From contig JANRLI010000002.1 in assembly GCA_033762625.1 (NCBI GenBank), forward strand, positions 62,001-126,000: 64,000 bases of DNA, read 5' to 3'. The notes below the pieces were generated by a model. The model searched no databases. It was given only the letters and a program-made list of their open reading frames with translations, and was not told the DNA's origin. Positions 18,666 through 28,017 of this stretch are shown here, in pieces (position 1 is the stretch's first letter; each line of letters begins with the position of its first letter). Position numbers and translations under genes: made by a program. Source of the DNA: Alphaproteobacteria bacterium (GTDB taxonomy: Bacteria > Pseudomonadota > Alphaproteobacteria > UBA9219 > RGZA01).

Positions 18666-18937
18666 GCGGTGATATTGTTGAAAATAATGAAAGTAAATTT
18701 TATGGATGTAACTTTTGCTTAGGGTCGGGTTGTCAGCCATTTGGCGCTGATCGATGGTGGCAATTTTTTTTAAAAATGCGCTGTGCATACCCGGAGCCTC
18801 AAATCAATTCTTCAAAACTGTTCGGCGCGCAATTCCTTTCCTTCAAACCAACACGTTCCGGCTTCAATAAAAATCGTTTTACCAATTTGTAAGCAATTTA
18901 TGGTTTTTTGGACATCGCGTCATCACAAGGGAACACT

Positions 18938-19483
18938 ATGTCCAAAGACCAGCAATCCAAAAAGAACCTGCCCAAAAATTTTACACGTGGTGAAGACGGC
19001 ACGCTGTTTGTAAAGCCCGATCTCAGCTTGAAGAAAAAACTCGGCATGGGGAAATCGATCAAAGCGATGCTGAATACATCAGCAATCGAAAAAGCCGAAG
19101 CAGCGATGCAAAGCACATTGCCCGAATTGATGAATGAAATTAAGGGCGCGCTGAAAACGCTGCAACGGATTGTCGGGGAATTAAAGCCCGGCGCGGTTGC
19201 ATCCGATGAAATGCGCGCGATTATCGAAAAGAGCTTTGAAATTAAGGGCAAGGCGGGGTTCTGCAATTACCCGATGGCCTCGTCTTTCTCGCGCTTCCTT
19301 TATCTGTTCTGCGAAGGGCTGGTTGAACAGAAAATCACCGCGCAGGAAATCACCATGATTTCAACCTGCGTGAACATTCTTACCGTTATCTTCGAGCGCA
19401 ATTTCGAAGGTGAAGGTGATAATGAAAGCATTGAAGATTTCATTGAAGATGGCGCGGATAAAAGCCCATTTGCCGATTTATAA
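18938..19483 (+). CDS. Orphan protein, 181 aa
   Basis: Soluble helical protein that I do not recognise. It starts MSKDQQSKKNLPKNF after an AAGGGA ribosome binding site and ends with an acidic stretch (DNESIEDFIEDGADKS). The centre, CNYPMASSFSRFLYLFCEG, is hydrophobic enough to form a core or dimer interface. It stands alone between groESL and the convergent Sel1 gene. Confidence 0.65.
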   Translation: MSKDQQSKKNLPKNFTRGEDGTLFVKPDLSLKKKLGMGKSIKAMLNTSAIEKAEAAMQSTLPELMNEIKGALKTLQRIVGELKPGAVASDEMRAIIEKSFEIKGKAGFCNYPMASSFSRFLYLFCEGLVEQKITAQEITMISTCVNILTVIFERNFEGEGDNESIEDFIEDGADKSPFADL

Positions 19484-19501
19484 ACGCATGCAGCGTTAGC
19501 C

Positions 19502-21160
19502 CTAGCGATCATTCTTCTTGTCTTTGCCTTTTTTCTTTTTCTTGCCGGTCTGGCTGTTATCGGCCGGGCGTGTGGGCGTAGCGGCAAGTGTATCACCTGT
19601 TTGGCCAGCTTCGCGTGCTAGACGCGCAGCAGCTTTGGCCGCCCTTTCTGCGTCTCTTTTTATTTTCCATTCCGGTACTTCTTTTGGCCCTGCGAAAACA
19701 ACCTGGTCAGGGTTTTTTCCGCCCATTTTATAAATCAAGGTGCGTTTGCCATCGGGTTGCGTGATGGTTTCATCGGCGCGGTCTTCAAGCGCGGTCATCA
19801 ACGCTTTTATTTGCTTGATCTGTGCTTGGCTTGGCATGGCGTATTCGCCGCCTTCCTTGCGTGCCAGAATGTCGCGGTAAATGGAGTACGCTTCGTTATA
19901 GCTCAACGCATGGCCGTTGCCGGTTTCGTGGTCTTGCGCCTGTTGAATATCGGCGGCGACATTTTTTTCAGGACTATCAAAGCCGTTATTCGGGCCAAAG
20001 GTAATCGATGTGCCGTCATCAAAAGTGATACGACGATCGCCATTGGCATAGCGATACCACGTCTTGGTATCTTTTATCGCTTCTTCTTCCAAGGCACGGC
20101 GTGCGCGTTTCACATCCGCAATCTGGGTAGGCGTTAATGGCTGGGTTGATACGGTAATGGTATCGCCAGGGCGGCGCGGGCGGCCCAGCAAATGGTAATA
20201 GATATTGAGCGCGGTTGCCTTGTTGTGTTCAGGATGATTGCTGCCGGTATCCTTGAACCAGGTTTCATAGAGTTTTGCGAGTTCGATAAAGGAACGCGGA
20301 TAGCCTTTATCCACCGCTTTCTTGTGCCATTCAACGGCCCGCACCACATCGCGCGGTACTGCGTTGTTGAATGCCGCTGCACCTGAGTAAGCGCGGCCCA
20401 GCGAATACATGGCAGAGATACGGCCTTGTGCTGCGGATTGATGCAGCATGTCCATGCCGAATTTTGCGTTTTGCAAATCTTCAAATTCGGCTGCGCGTTC
20501 AGGGTGCTTGAGCGCGATGTCGGCAATGCGCGCAGAAACACCTATATCCGTGCTCAAGGCATTGGTGATGACAATACCCAGCTCGCGCTGCGCATCGGAA
20601 TGGCCCATCAATGCAGCTTTCTTGAAAACCCGAGCGGCCTCCAGATAATCGCGGTCGCTTTCCCGCGCTTCACCCATGTAAATAGTGCCCAAATCATAAA
20701 GCGCAAACGGATCATCTTTGTTAGCGGCCAATTTCAAAAGTTCAATGGCTTTATCAACGCTGCGTTCAACGCCCAACCCGCCACGGCCATGCATGAAGCT
20801 GAGAATGCGCAGCGCACCGGCATGGCCTTCATTCGCTTGCACGATAAGCCATTGGCGGTTTTTGAGCAGTTTTTCGCGGCCCTTAGCTTCTTCGCCAATC
20901 ATGCCGATGCTGCCAGCCTGCATTAGGCCAAGCATTACGGTGCAAAGGCGTTCGCCATTATCAAGGGTTTCTTCAATCGCTGCGCCCTGTTCAAGCCAGG
21001 TGCGCGCAAGAACAGTATCCACTTCACGAAGCCCAAAACCTTGGAAAATAATATTCGCGCCAATCGCGATGGCTTCCAGATCGCCATCTTCCGCGCGTGA
21101 AAAAATATCCGCGAAATCCACGTTCTTGTAATTGAAATGCCCGCTTAACGGATGAACCAT
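19502..21160 (-). CDS. Sel1-repeat (TPR-like) protein, 552 aa
   Basis: Protein-interaction scaffold of Sel1-like repeats. Units visible in order include ALRILSFMHGRGGLGVERSV, DPFALYDLGTIYMGEA, HSDAQRELGIVIT, ISAMYSLGRAYSGAA and YPRSFIELAKLYETW, each with the A-x-x-x-L-G-x-x-Y pattern. The C-terminal 200 residues leave the repeat pattern and end in a lysine-rich tail (GKKKKKGKDKKNDR). There is no signal peptide, so it is probably cytoplasmic. Sel1 proteins in alphaproteobacteria often serve envelope or cell-cycle regulation; nothing here decides the partner. A TTAACCAT octamer lies 113 nt upstream. Confidence 0.85.
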   Translation of the reverse strand: MVHPLSGHFNYKNVDFADIFSRAEDGDLEAIAIGANIIFQGFGLREVDTVLARTWLEQGAAIEETLDNGERLCTVMLGLMQAGSIGMIGEEAKGREKLLKNRQWLIVQANEGHAGALRILSFMHGRGGLGVERSVDKAIELLKLAANKDDPFALYDLGTIYMGEARESDRDYLEAARVFKKAALMGHSDAQRELGIVITNALSTDIGVSARIADIALKHPERAAEFEDLQNAKFGMDMLHQSAAQGRISAMYSLGRAYSGAAAFNNAVPRDVVRAVEWHKKAVDKGYPRSFIELAKLYETWFKDTGSNHPEHNKATALNIYYHLLGRPRRPGDTITVSTQPLTPTQIADVKRARRALEEEAIKDTKTWYRYANGDRRITFDDGTSITFGPNNGFDSPEKNVAADIQQAQDHETGNGHALSYNEAYSIYRDILARKEGGEYAMPSQAQIKQIKALMTALEDRADETITQPDGKRTLIYKMGGKNPDQVVFAGPKEVPEWKIKRDAERAAKAAARLAREAGQTGDTLAATPTRPADNSQTGKKKKKGKDKKNDR

Positions 21161-21272
21161 GAAGGCTCCATATGGTTTAAAAATAATACGCTACGTGCGT
21201 GTCACCGTTCTACTGCGAAAGCGTGAAAGTAACAAAGTCACATTGTTTAATTTGGATAATAATTTAGAAGCG

Positions 21273-21280
21273 TTAACCAT
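21273..21280. promoter_or_regulatory. TTAACCAT octamer, possible CtrA-type site
   Basis: Lies in the spacer upstream of the Sel1 gene (minus strand). Same octamer as at 6863. Confidence 0.3.
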
Positions 21281-21350
21281 ACTTGGTGGTCAACATATAG
21301 CAGTATGATTACAACGCATTAGCTGCACTGTTAAAAATCCAGCACGCATA

Positions 21351-21379
21351 AAAAAAGCCCCGCATGTGCGGGGCTTTTA
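21351..21379 (-). terminator. Terminator of the autotransporter gene
   Basis: A 12-bp perfect stem AAAAGCCCCGCA / TGCGGGGCTTTT with a 2-nt apex and T run on the minus strand. Its symmetry could also stop plus-strand transcription. Confidence 0.85.
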
Positions 21380-21402
21380 GGTTAGGCATTAAGAACCGTT
21401 GA

Positions 21403-23751
21403 TTAGAAGCTCAGCTTGTAGCGTGCCATAGCAATCGCTTCGCTTTGGCCAGCCACATGGCCGGCATTTTCACGAAGGAGCAAACCGGCTGCGAATTTGC
21501 CTTTTTCGTTGACTTCTGTTGTGTAGAACGCCTGCAAGTCCAGTTCGTGGGCTTCAGCACTGATATCAGCAGTTGAAGAATGGAAGTTCACGCTGCCATC
21601 TGCATTTTGCGAGTCAGCCATATTAAGGTTCATGGTTGCATTGTTTACGCGCAGTGGCTCGCTGACCACGAAACCGAAGGTGTCGGATTTGCCAATCACG
21701 CCCGTCTTGGTCAAGCCAGCGCGGAAGGATTGGGAATTGATATCCGATACATTTTCAACCAGGGAGCTGCGTGCGCTTTGTACCTTCGACCAGCCCATTT
21801 CAAAGCCACCGAATGCATTCAAGCCGCCGCCCAAATCAACCTTCGCGCTTACACCGGCAAACATGGTGTTGGTGCTATCAGCCAGTTTGGTTACACCGCT
21901 GGAGATTGAACCGAGCATCGCGTTTTGTTCGTTCACAAAACCGCCGGTGAACGCAAAGCCGGAATGTTTGGTGCCAAACGTGGTGCCGATTTCAGCAACG
22001 CCGCCATATACCTTGCCAAGATTTTTGGAATAGTTTGGATCTTGAGAAAGGGTCACTGGCGCATTCAAATCGGTTGCTTGTTCACCAAAGAAGCTACCGC
22101 CTTTTACCCATACATCATCGCTAAGGTTTGCTTTTGCTGCGACCGTAATCGGGTTCTTGGCCAGTGACATATAAGGGTTTACCAGGGCTTCGCCATCGAC
22201 CAGCTTGCCGGCAAAGGCAACATCGCGTGGCGCCAGGCCAAAGACCAGGCTTGGGTTGATGTTGAATGCCGCTGTAGTAGTGGTGCCAGCAACTGGGGTT
22301 TCAATAAACATCCGCACACCATCAAATTGTGCGCCGCCAATCGTTGTTTTGGTGTCTGCATTGGCAAAGCCATAAGTGGTTTGGCCGATGGTGGTCGTTT
22401 CCATGCCATTATTGAAATCACGCAGTGCGCTTACGCTATCAAAGCTTGGCATCGCATTGCTAAAGAACGCAGCGCTATCCATGTAGAAATCGCGGCCGAA
22501 TTCATCAAAGGTGATGATGCGAAGTTGTTCAGCACTTTTGGCGCTGCGACCATAAGTACCAAAGCCGCGTCCGAACTTGCTGCCCGAACCGGTCGTTGGG
22601 CTGGTTGGGGTAACGGGTTTTGGTGTGGTCGGGGTTGTGGGTGTGGTTGGTTTTGGTGTCGTTGGCGTTGGGGTTGGCGTGGTGGTTGTGCCAACGGGAC
22701 GTGTAGCTGCTTCAAGATTTAACAAGCCCTGACCGTACACGGCGCTATTGGCATAGATGCCGGTCTTGGTTGCAGTTTTGAACAAAATTGCCTTGATTTG
22801 CGCATTGGTCAGCTTTGGCCATTGTTGTTTAAGTACAGCCGCAGCGCCCGAGATAACCGGCGCAGCGAACGATGTGCCGCTACCCGTACCATAGGAATTG
22901 TTGGCATTGCGCATGGTTGAAACCACCGCGCTGCCCGGAGCAGCAAGACACCATGCCGCTGTATCACCGCAGCGGTTTGAATAGCTGGCGATTGCGCCGG
23001 TACCATCAATCGCCACCGCTGAAATCCAGCCGGCGGTCAATTCGGAATAAAGTTTTGGCAAGGCCGCATAGAAACCGGGTTGGGATTTACCTTCATTACC
23101 GGCTGCGAACACGATGATGCGGTTTGCCTTTACCGCTTCGCGGTATGCTTGCAAGGTTTGACCCATAAAACCATCAAGGCCAGCTTTGGTTACTGCGCTG
23201 ATTTGGGTGGACGTGTTCCATGAATTATTCATCACGCCAGCGCCGTGGCTGGTTGCATAACGGATAGCGGTTGCAAGCTTGTTATCCGAAAGGCTAACCG
23301 AACCATCGGCGTTTACAATGCGGATGGTCAGGATTTTGCTGTTATACGCGATACCTTGGGCACCAAGTCCGTTGCGTTCACCAGCGATGATGCCCGATAC
23401 GAATGTACCATGGCCGTTTACGTCGGATGCAACACCTTCAAGACCGGTTACCGCATCAAAGCCCACGCCTGAAATGTTAGCATTCAGATCTTCATGGGTT
23501 TTGTTCATGCCGCTATCGAATACGGCAACGATTTGGCCTGCGCCGGTAAATCCGCGTGCATAGGCATCGGCCGCGCCAATCGCGCTCAGCTGCCAGCCGC
23601 GGTTATATTCTGCTGTCTTGAAGTCGGATGCTGATGCTGCCATCGCATCGGTTGCGGCAAAGGATGCAAGGGTGAAAAGGCCTGAAAGAACGGTATGGCG
23701 TAAAGAATTCTTAGCAATTATCTGAAAGCTTTTTTTGCTCTTCTCGGTCAT
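21403..23751 (-). CDS. Subtilisin-like serine protease autotransporter
   Basis: Secreted or surface-held S8 protease of 782 aa. An extended Sec signal peptide (1-38, cleavage near DAMA) is followed by the subtilase domain with the full triad: Asp79 in VAVFDSGMNKTHEDL, His114 in NGHGTFVSGI and Ser294 in GTSFAAPVISGAA; the oxyanion Asn219 lies in AAGNEG. A Thr/Pro linker (about 354-392) leads to a passenger remainder, and the C-terminal 260 residues alternate polar and hydrophobic positions and end in a terminal Phe (MARYKLSF), as in an autotransporter beta-barrel. It is monocistronic, with a strong terminator, and has a 500-nt upstream region containing TTAACCAT. It probably degrades external protein. 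Confidence 0.9.
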   Translation of the reverse strand: MTEKSKKSFQIIAKNSLRHTVLSGLFTLASFAATDAMAASASDFKTAEYNRGWQLSAIGAADAYARGFTGAGQIVAVFDSGMNKTHEDLNANISGVGFDAVTGLEGVASDVNGHGTFVSGIIAGERNGLGAQGIAYNSKILTIRIVNADGSVSLSDNKLATAIRYATSHGAGVMNNSWNTSTQISAVTKAGLDGFMGQTLQAYREAVKANRIIVFAAGNEGKSQPGFYAALPKLYSELTAGWISAVAIDGTGAIASYSNRCGDTAAWCLAAPGSAVVSTMRNANNSYGTGSGTSFAAPVISGAAAVLKQQWPKLTNAQIKAILFKTATKTGIYANSAVYGQGLLNLEAATRPVGTTTTPTPTPTTPKPTTPTTPTTPKPVTPTSPTTGSGSKFGRGFGTYGRSAKSAEQLRIITFDEFGRDFYMDSAAFFSNAMPSFDSVSALRDFNNGMETTTIGQTTYGFANADTKTTIGGAQFDGVRMFIETPVAGTTTTAAFNINPSLVFGLAPRDVAFAGKLVDGEALVNPYMSLAKNPITVAAKANLSDDVWVKGGSFFGEQATDLNAPVTLSQDPNYSKNLGKVYGGVAEIGTTFGTKHSGFAFTGGFVNEQNAMLGSISSGVTKLADSTNTMFAGVSAKVDLGGGLNAFGGFEMGWSKVQSARSSLVENVSDINSQSFRAGLTKTGVIGKSDTFGFVVSEPLRVNNATMNLNMADSQNADGSVNFHSSTADISAEAHELDLQAFYTTEVNEKGKFAAGLLLRENAGHVAGQSEAIAMARYKLSF

Positions 23752-24257
23752 GTTGCTAACCTAAAAATTATTCGTTTCGGGTAGCACCAGAATAAGGTTA
23801 AAATCGTCACCGAAACATTAATGTCGCTGTGGATAACCTTTTGTTTTATAATGAAAATTTACCAAGAAAATGATTAAAATTTTTGAGAAAATGTATTTCA
23901 AATTTGATGCATTTTGAATCTATTAACCATGCTCAAAAACTTTATTCAGGAAGATTAACAGCGCGCAAAAAAGTACGGCGCGCCATTTTAAGAATTGGGG
24001 CGCCTAAAAAACCGCAGATTCAAAAATTTGCGCGTTAATTGAATGGTATTTGAAGCGCTTTGTTCAAAGAATTTTTAGCTGTGCGAACCTTTGCTTAAGG
24101 TTACTCATCGATTTCGGAAAAAAAATGCCGCGTTTTAACCACGCTTTGCCGCATTGTGCGAATTAGTTTCTGATCCATGCTGTAAATTAGAATGCATATT
24201 CAAGATGTTGGGCCGCGACTCAAGGCTTTTTAAGCCGCTTTTTTTAAAGGGTTTACA
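23752..24257. other. AT-rich intergenic region upstream of the autotransporter
   Basis: Five hundred bases without a supportable gene. Apart from one TTAACCAT octamer at 23923-23930 I see nothing defined; it must hold the promoters of the two diverging genes. Confidence 0.6.
23923..23930. promoter_or_regulatory. TTAACCAT octamer, possible CtrA-type site
   Basis: 172 nt upstream of the autotransporter start; same octamer as at 6863. Confidence 0.3.
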
Positions 24258-24842
24258 GTGTCGGATTACATAAATGCCAAACGTGAAATTGCCAATCAAC
24301 AAGCGGCAGCAGCTGCACGCATTGAAGTAGCAGCGATGGTGGAACGCGAAAGACAACGCGCAGAAGCCGCAGCCAATCCTGCACAAGCGCCATTGAACCA
24401 CGATGATATTGATGCAAAACGCATCGCATTCATTGCTGCGCGTGAAATAAATGATGGATACAAGACAGATGTGTATCTGCTTCCTGATGTTGCAGGTGGC
24501 CCTTTGATCGCTGTTCCCTATCCACACAATACCGCTGATGCAGTCACGCATTTCAACGAGATGGGTGAGGGTGATATCGCGCTGATAAAAGCCCAAGGCT
24601 GCGGGCTTGCCGTAAATGCCAAAACCGTTTCCGAATTGCGCCGCACGCCTGACGCCATCACCAGCGCATTGGTATTTTGGAATAGCAGTGACGGGCCCCA
24701 AGGATTGCCAGCGCGTTTGAGAATTGAGGAGATTGAGCAGATCGAAGCCGAGATCAATCTTGCCAAATTGCAGGCAATAGCTAAACATAATCTGGTGCAG
24801 CATGGCGCGCCAGCCAAAGAGGTGCAGTTAAATTGTGCGTGA
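24258..24842 (+). CDS. Orphan protein, 194 aa
   Basis: Unknown soluble protein. The N-terminal 40 residues are an Ala/Glu/Arg-rich helix, probably a coiled coil (NQQAAAAARIEVAAMVERER). The remainder looks globular, with LPDVAGGPLIAVPYPHN, and ends in a further helix (IEEIEQIEAEINLAKLQAI). It starts at GTG 24258 after AAAGGG. The downstream possible oxygenase gene follows closely, so the two are probably cotranscribed. Confidence 0.6.
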   Translation: MSDYINAKREIANQQAAAAARIEVAAMVERERQRAEAAANPAQAPLNHDDIDAKRIAFIAAREINDGYKTDVYLLPDVAGGPLIAVPYPHNTADAVTHFNEMGEGDIALIKAQGCGLAVNAKTVSELRRTPDAITSALVFWNSSDGPQGLPARLRIEEIEQIEAEINLAKLQAIAKHNLVQHGAPAKEVQLNCA

Positions 24843-24872
24843 TAAACTATATCCGGCGGGTTGAGTGGCAGC

Positions 24873-25580
24873 ATGAGTGAGATCGCATCAGCATTACCCC
24901 AACATCCAAACGCTGCTGCGCTTACGTTGACGCCGGCTGAACACCGCCTCCTTGATCAATTGAAGATAGATAAAACCCTTGCCCTTGACCATTTCGGGCT
25001 TGCTCCAAATGATGAGGAAACCGCCCGTTTTATCCGTCTGCTTGGTAATGACCATTCGGTATCGGTTGGCGTGGCCGCGCTTGTCGAACGGCTTTATGCG
25101 CAAGTAACCGAGGCGTTTGGTGCGCAGTCAGCGTGGGTTACGCTGCGCGCTTCACTTCCCAATCACAAATTTGATGTGCCGCGTTGGCACATCGATGGAT
25201 ATTTTTATGAACCATTCCAAGGTGCCCAGTACAAGGCAGCCATCGCGTTAAAAGGGCCCGGAACATTGTTCGCCTCCCTTAATGATGAATGGCGCAGCGC
25301 ATTTCTTGAATGCATGATGCAGCACAATCCAAGCAATCCATTGGATGACCGTATTAAGCTAGCGAAAATGATTGCCGAGCAAGGACAAGTAACGATGACC
25401 GGAGAACGCCAAGGGGCGGTATTTGCAGTGGGTGATAGAAAAGCCAGTACCATTCATTCGGAACCGCCCGTGAACGCGCCACGATTATTTCTTTCAATCG
25501 TGCCCGGGACCCGTGACCAGATTGCGGCATTAAAAAAGCGTTGGTCGAATAATAATAAGCCTGCTGCGAACGCAACATAA
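24873..25580 (+). CDS. Possible Fe(II)/2-oxoglutarate-like oxygenase
   Basis: Protein of about 235 aa that I cannot place in a named family. The pattern RWHIDGYFYEPF supplies an HxD pair, and STIHSEPPVNAPRLFLSIVPG supplies a later His and an Arg in the positions used by cupin-fold 2-oxoglutarate oxygenases (HxD...H...R). This would make it a cytoplasmic hydroxylase acting on an unknown small molecule, but the match is at motif level only. ATG 24873 (MSEIASALPQ) is preferred to ATG 24861. It follows the 194-aa orphan within 30 nt. Confidence 0.45.
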   Translation: MSEIASALPQHPNAAALTLTPAEHRLLDQLKIDKTLALDHFGLAPNDEETARFIRLLGNDHSVSVGVAALVERLYAQVTEAFGAQSAWVTLRASLPNHKFDVPRWHIDGYFYEPFQGAQYKAAIALKGPGTLFASLNDEWRSAFLECMMQHNPSNPLDDRIKLAKMIAEQGQVTMTGERQGAVFAVGDRKASTIHSEPPVNAPRLFLSIVPGTRDQIAALKKRWSNNNKPAANAT

Positions 25581-25674
25581 ATCAGCTTTGGTTTGGTAAC
25601 TTATCTAGACCCCTTGCCTTTATTTGGTCGCGGGCTAGATAGGTTGCACCCCTTTATCCAAACGGAGCTTCCTT

Positions 25675-26181
25675 ATGACCCTATCTATGTATCAGGCCTC
25701 TATTCCCGTTATTACCCGTGAATTGGGTATTCTTTCCGAGATTTTAAAAAAGGGTGAAGCCTTGGCGGCGGCTAAAAAAATTGATCCCAGCGTGCTGATT
25801 AATGCACGCCTTGCACCCGATATGTTGCCGCTTGCCAAACAAATCCAGATTGCCAGTGATGTCACCAAGGGCGGCATTGCCCGTTTGGCCGGCGCAGAAA
25901 TTCCAAGCTATGCAGATACCGAAACCACCTTTGCCGAATTGCAGGAACGCATCGCCAAGACCATTAAATTCGTAAGCGGTTTTACGGCTGCGCAGATCGA
26001 TGGCAGCGAAGAAAAAACCATTTCATTGAAAGTGGGCGGACAGGATATGCAGATGAAGGGTCAGCAATATTTGCTGGGGTTTGTGCTGCCGAACCTCTTT
26101 TTCCATATCACGATTGCCTACGCAATTTTGCGTCACAATGGCGCCGAACTTGGCAAGCGCGACTTTTTGGGCAGTCTATAA
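25675..26181 (+). CDS. DUF1993 family protein
   Basis: DUF1993 member of 168 aa, with the family start MTLSMYQASIPVITREL, then APDMLPLAKQIQIASD, the centre RLAGAEIPSYADTETTFAEL and the end LPNLFFHITIAYAILRHNG, where the His-containing segment resembles the DinB-like four-helix fold. Function is unknown. It is immediately followed by a long hairpin repeat, which probably ends its transcript. Confidence 0.85.
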   Translation: MTLSMYQASIPVITRELGILSEILKKGEALAAAKKIDPSVLINARLAPDMLPLAKQIQIASDVTKGGIARLAGAEIPSYADTETTFAELQERIAKTIKFVSGFTAAQIDGSEEKTISLKVGGQDMQMKGQQYLLGFVLPNLFFHITIAYAILRHNGAELGKRDFLGSL

Positions 26182-26300
26182 TCTCTAACTGGCACGTTGG
26201 CTTTTTGTCGTTTTTTTCCGCTCCGGTACTCACGTACTTAAACGTACGCTGCGCTCCGGTGCTCAAAAAACAGCAAAAATCCTTAGCGCCAGCGAGATTC
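26180..26300. repeat. About 120-nt hairpin repeat, copy 1
   Basis: Outer arms around AATCTC...CTGGC pair with the segment near 26290-26300. The core holds CTCACGTACTTAAACGTACG and CTGCGCTCCGG, also found in copy 2 at 32224-32346. It begins at the stop codon of the DUF1993 gene. Confidence 0.75.
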
Positions 26301-26360
26301 TAAAGCTTTGGGAATCTTGCTTTTAACTAAAAATTATCTGTATTTTCGTAACCTAAAGGA

Positions 26361-26654
26361 ATGGCAGATGGTGGTGGCATCATTGTTCCAAGTAATGATT
26401 TTAAGCGGCAGCTTGAAAACTACAGGCTGACCACCGCGGAAATTCTCTACCGCATGCCGGACCACCCCAAATTATTGCAAAGTTTCATCTGGCAGGATTT
26501 AGACCTGTTGCCGAAGTTTCCTGTCTTGCGCAAATTTCTGAATTTCTGGGAAAGCAAGCTGGATGGCAAATTGTATCAGGTGCGCATCGCGGTGGTTGAC
26601 CATATCAGCAGCCGCGATTATCAGGTCATCGAAAAAGAACTGACGATTAATTAG
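26361..26654 (+). CDS. usg: Usg-family protein
   Basis: Usg family protein of 97 aa, typical of alphaproteobacteria. DFKRQLENYRLTTAEILYRM, then PDHPKLLQSFIWQDLDLLPK and FPVLRKFLNFWESKLDGKL match the family almost throughout. The role is unknown; in some genomes it lies beside tryptophan genes, which is not so here. Starts at ATG 26361 with AAAGGA directly before it. Confidence 0.88.
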   Translation: MADGGGIIVPSNDFKRQLENYRLTTAEILYRMPDHPKLLQSFIWQDLDLLPKFPVLRKFLNFWESKLDGKLYQVRIAVVDHISSRDYQVIEKELTIN

Positions 26655-26665
26655 AAATATTTTGC

Positions 26666-27391
26666 TCAAACGCTCTCAATCGCGGCTTGCAACTTCTGCA
26701 TCATTTCATCGCGTGGCAGTCCTGCGGGGATGGGCTTATGAATGGTGACGCGCACGGTTCCCGGAAAATGGATATCCAAAAAGCCGAAGAGTTTGAGGCG
26801 TGACCAGTATTCACCCGAATTAAGTGAAATAGGCACCACCGGCACGTTCAAATGTTCATACAAAACGCCAACACCGCGTTGATAGGGCCGTGTTTCGCCG
26901 AGTTTCACGCGTGTGCCTTGCGGGAAAATAATGATGGCGCGCTTTTGACGGATAAAGGCTTCGCCCGCACCGAGCATCCGGCGGATATCGCTGCCCTTTT
27001 TGGCGCGCTGCACCGGAATGGCACCATATTTATCCATACAGGGGCCCCATAAGGGCACTTTGAGCAATTCTTCCTTGAGCACAATTGCGGCATCAGGGAA
27101 CCAGATGGGTACCTGCATCGCTTCCCATGCAGCTTGGTGTTGCAGGGCGGCGATGAACGGCTTTTCCGGCAGGTTTTCAAGGCCGATTTTCTCGTGGTGC
27201 AAATTCAGGATAACGCGTTCGCCCCAATCAATCACCTTAACCCATGCGGCGATGAATTTTAAAAACAAGGCGCGGTCATTGGAAACCGTGCCGGCAATGA
27301 GTGCCGCCAGACTGCCCAAGGGCGCCCATGTGAAAAAGAAAATAGTGAACGCAATGTTGCGTAGCACGATAAGGGGGGTAACTTTCGGCAT
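26666..27391 (-). CDS. plsC: 1-acyl-sn-glycerol-3-phosphate acyltransferase
   Basis: Inner-membrane acyltransferase that makes phosphatidate from lysophosphatidate in phospholipid synthesis. It has an N-terminal membrane segment (ITLRNIAF-like, residues 9-35), the block I motif HQAAWE in the place of HxxxxD as common in alphaproteobacterial PlsC, IIFPQGTRVK as block III, and VPISLNSGEYW as block IV. The gene follows the ydcF-like gene by 2 nt, so they are translationally linked in the ftsX run. Confidence 0.9.
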   Translation of the reverse strand: MPKVTPLIVLRNIAFTIFFFTWAPLGSLAALIAGTVSNDRALFLKFIAAWVKVIDWGERVILNLHHEKIGLENLPEKPFIAALQHQAAWEAMQVPIWFPDAAIVLKEELLKVPLWGPCMDKYGAIPVQRAKKGSDIRRMLGAGEAFIRQKRAIIIFPQGTRVKLGETRPYQRGVGVLYEHLNVPVVPISLNSGEYWSRLKLFGFLDIHFPGTVRVTIHKPIPAGLPRDEMMQKLQAAIESV

Positions 27392-27393
27392 GC

Positions 27394-28008
27394 TTATTCA
27401 AGTACCATGATGCTGTGCACGGCAGCCTTTAAGGTGGCGAAGATGTATTTGGCATATTCTTCCATCAGCATTCCCGCCGTGCCGGGGTGTAACCACCATT
27501 CATGAATATGGGCAATGCTGGGGTTCACCGCGACATGATAGACAGGATTGTTCGGCAAGGACTGATGGAATTCCAGTAATGCACGACGCATATGGTAATT
27601 GGCCGTAACCATGATGATGCTTTTCATATTGTATTTTTGCATCCAGCCTGCGGCTTCCTTGGCATTGCCATGGGTATCTTCGGCAAAGACGCCAAGGGTG
27701 ATGCAACATTCCATTTTATTGCGCACGGGATGGTTTTGAATGAACTGGGTCGGATTGGCGCGCGGATCAACGCCGGAGATAAGCAAACGCGGTGCATACC
27801 CGCCTTGCAATAATTCAAGACCCATGGGCACGCGTTCTGTGCCACCGGTTAGCACCACAATGCCATCGGCTTTGAGCGCCGGATCGATGATGTTGGTGGG
27901 CATGGTTACCACATCATTGGTGAATAACAAAAACCCGCCCAGCCAAAACACCAGGATTAAGAAGAAGCCGTTGAACAGTGGCGGCAGGAATGAATTGCGC
28001 AAACTCAT
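27394..28008 (-). CDS. YdcF/DUF218-family protein
   Basis: Predicted inner-membrane protein with a periplasm-facing DUF218 domain, 204 aa. An N-terminal membrane segment (GFFLILVFWLGGFLLF) is followed by DGIVVLTGGTERV, GYAPRLLISGVDP and IIMVTANYHMRRALLEFH, the DUF218 signatures. E. coli relatives (SanA, ElyC, YdcF) relate to envelope barrier function. It lies between ftsX and plsC with gaps of 10 and 2 nt, an arrangement I recognise as common in alphaproteobacteria. Confidence 0.88.
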   Translation of the reverse strand: MSLRNSFLPPLFNGFFLILVFWLGGFLLFTNDVVTMPTNIIDPALKADGIVVLTGGTERVPMGLELLQGGYAPRLLISGVDPRANPTQFIQNHPVRNKMECCITLGVFAEDTHGNAKEAAGWMQKYNMKSIIMVTANYHMRRALLEFHQSLPNNPVYHVAVNPSIAHIHEWWLHPGTAGMLMEEYAKYIFATLKAAVHSIMVLE

Positions 28009-28017
28009 AAGAAGATA

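Noticed and set aside
18647-18892. 81-aa plus-strand frame between groES and the 181-aa orphan
   Set aside because: Lies over the groESL promoter; odd composition and no ribosome binding site.
25600-25650. TATCTAG ... CTAGATA arms upstream of the DUF1993 gene as an operator
   Set aside because: Arms are 7 bp and 40 nt apart; could be chance in AT-rich DNA.
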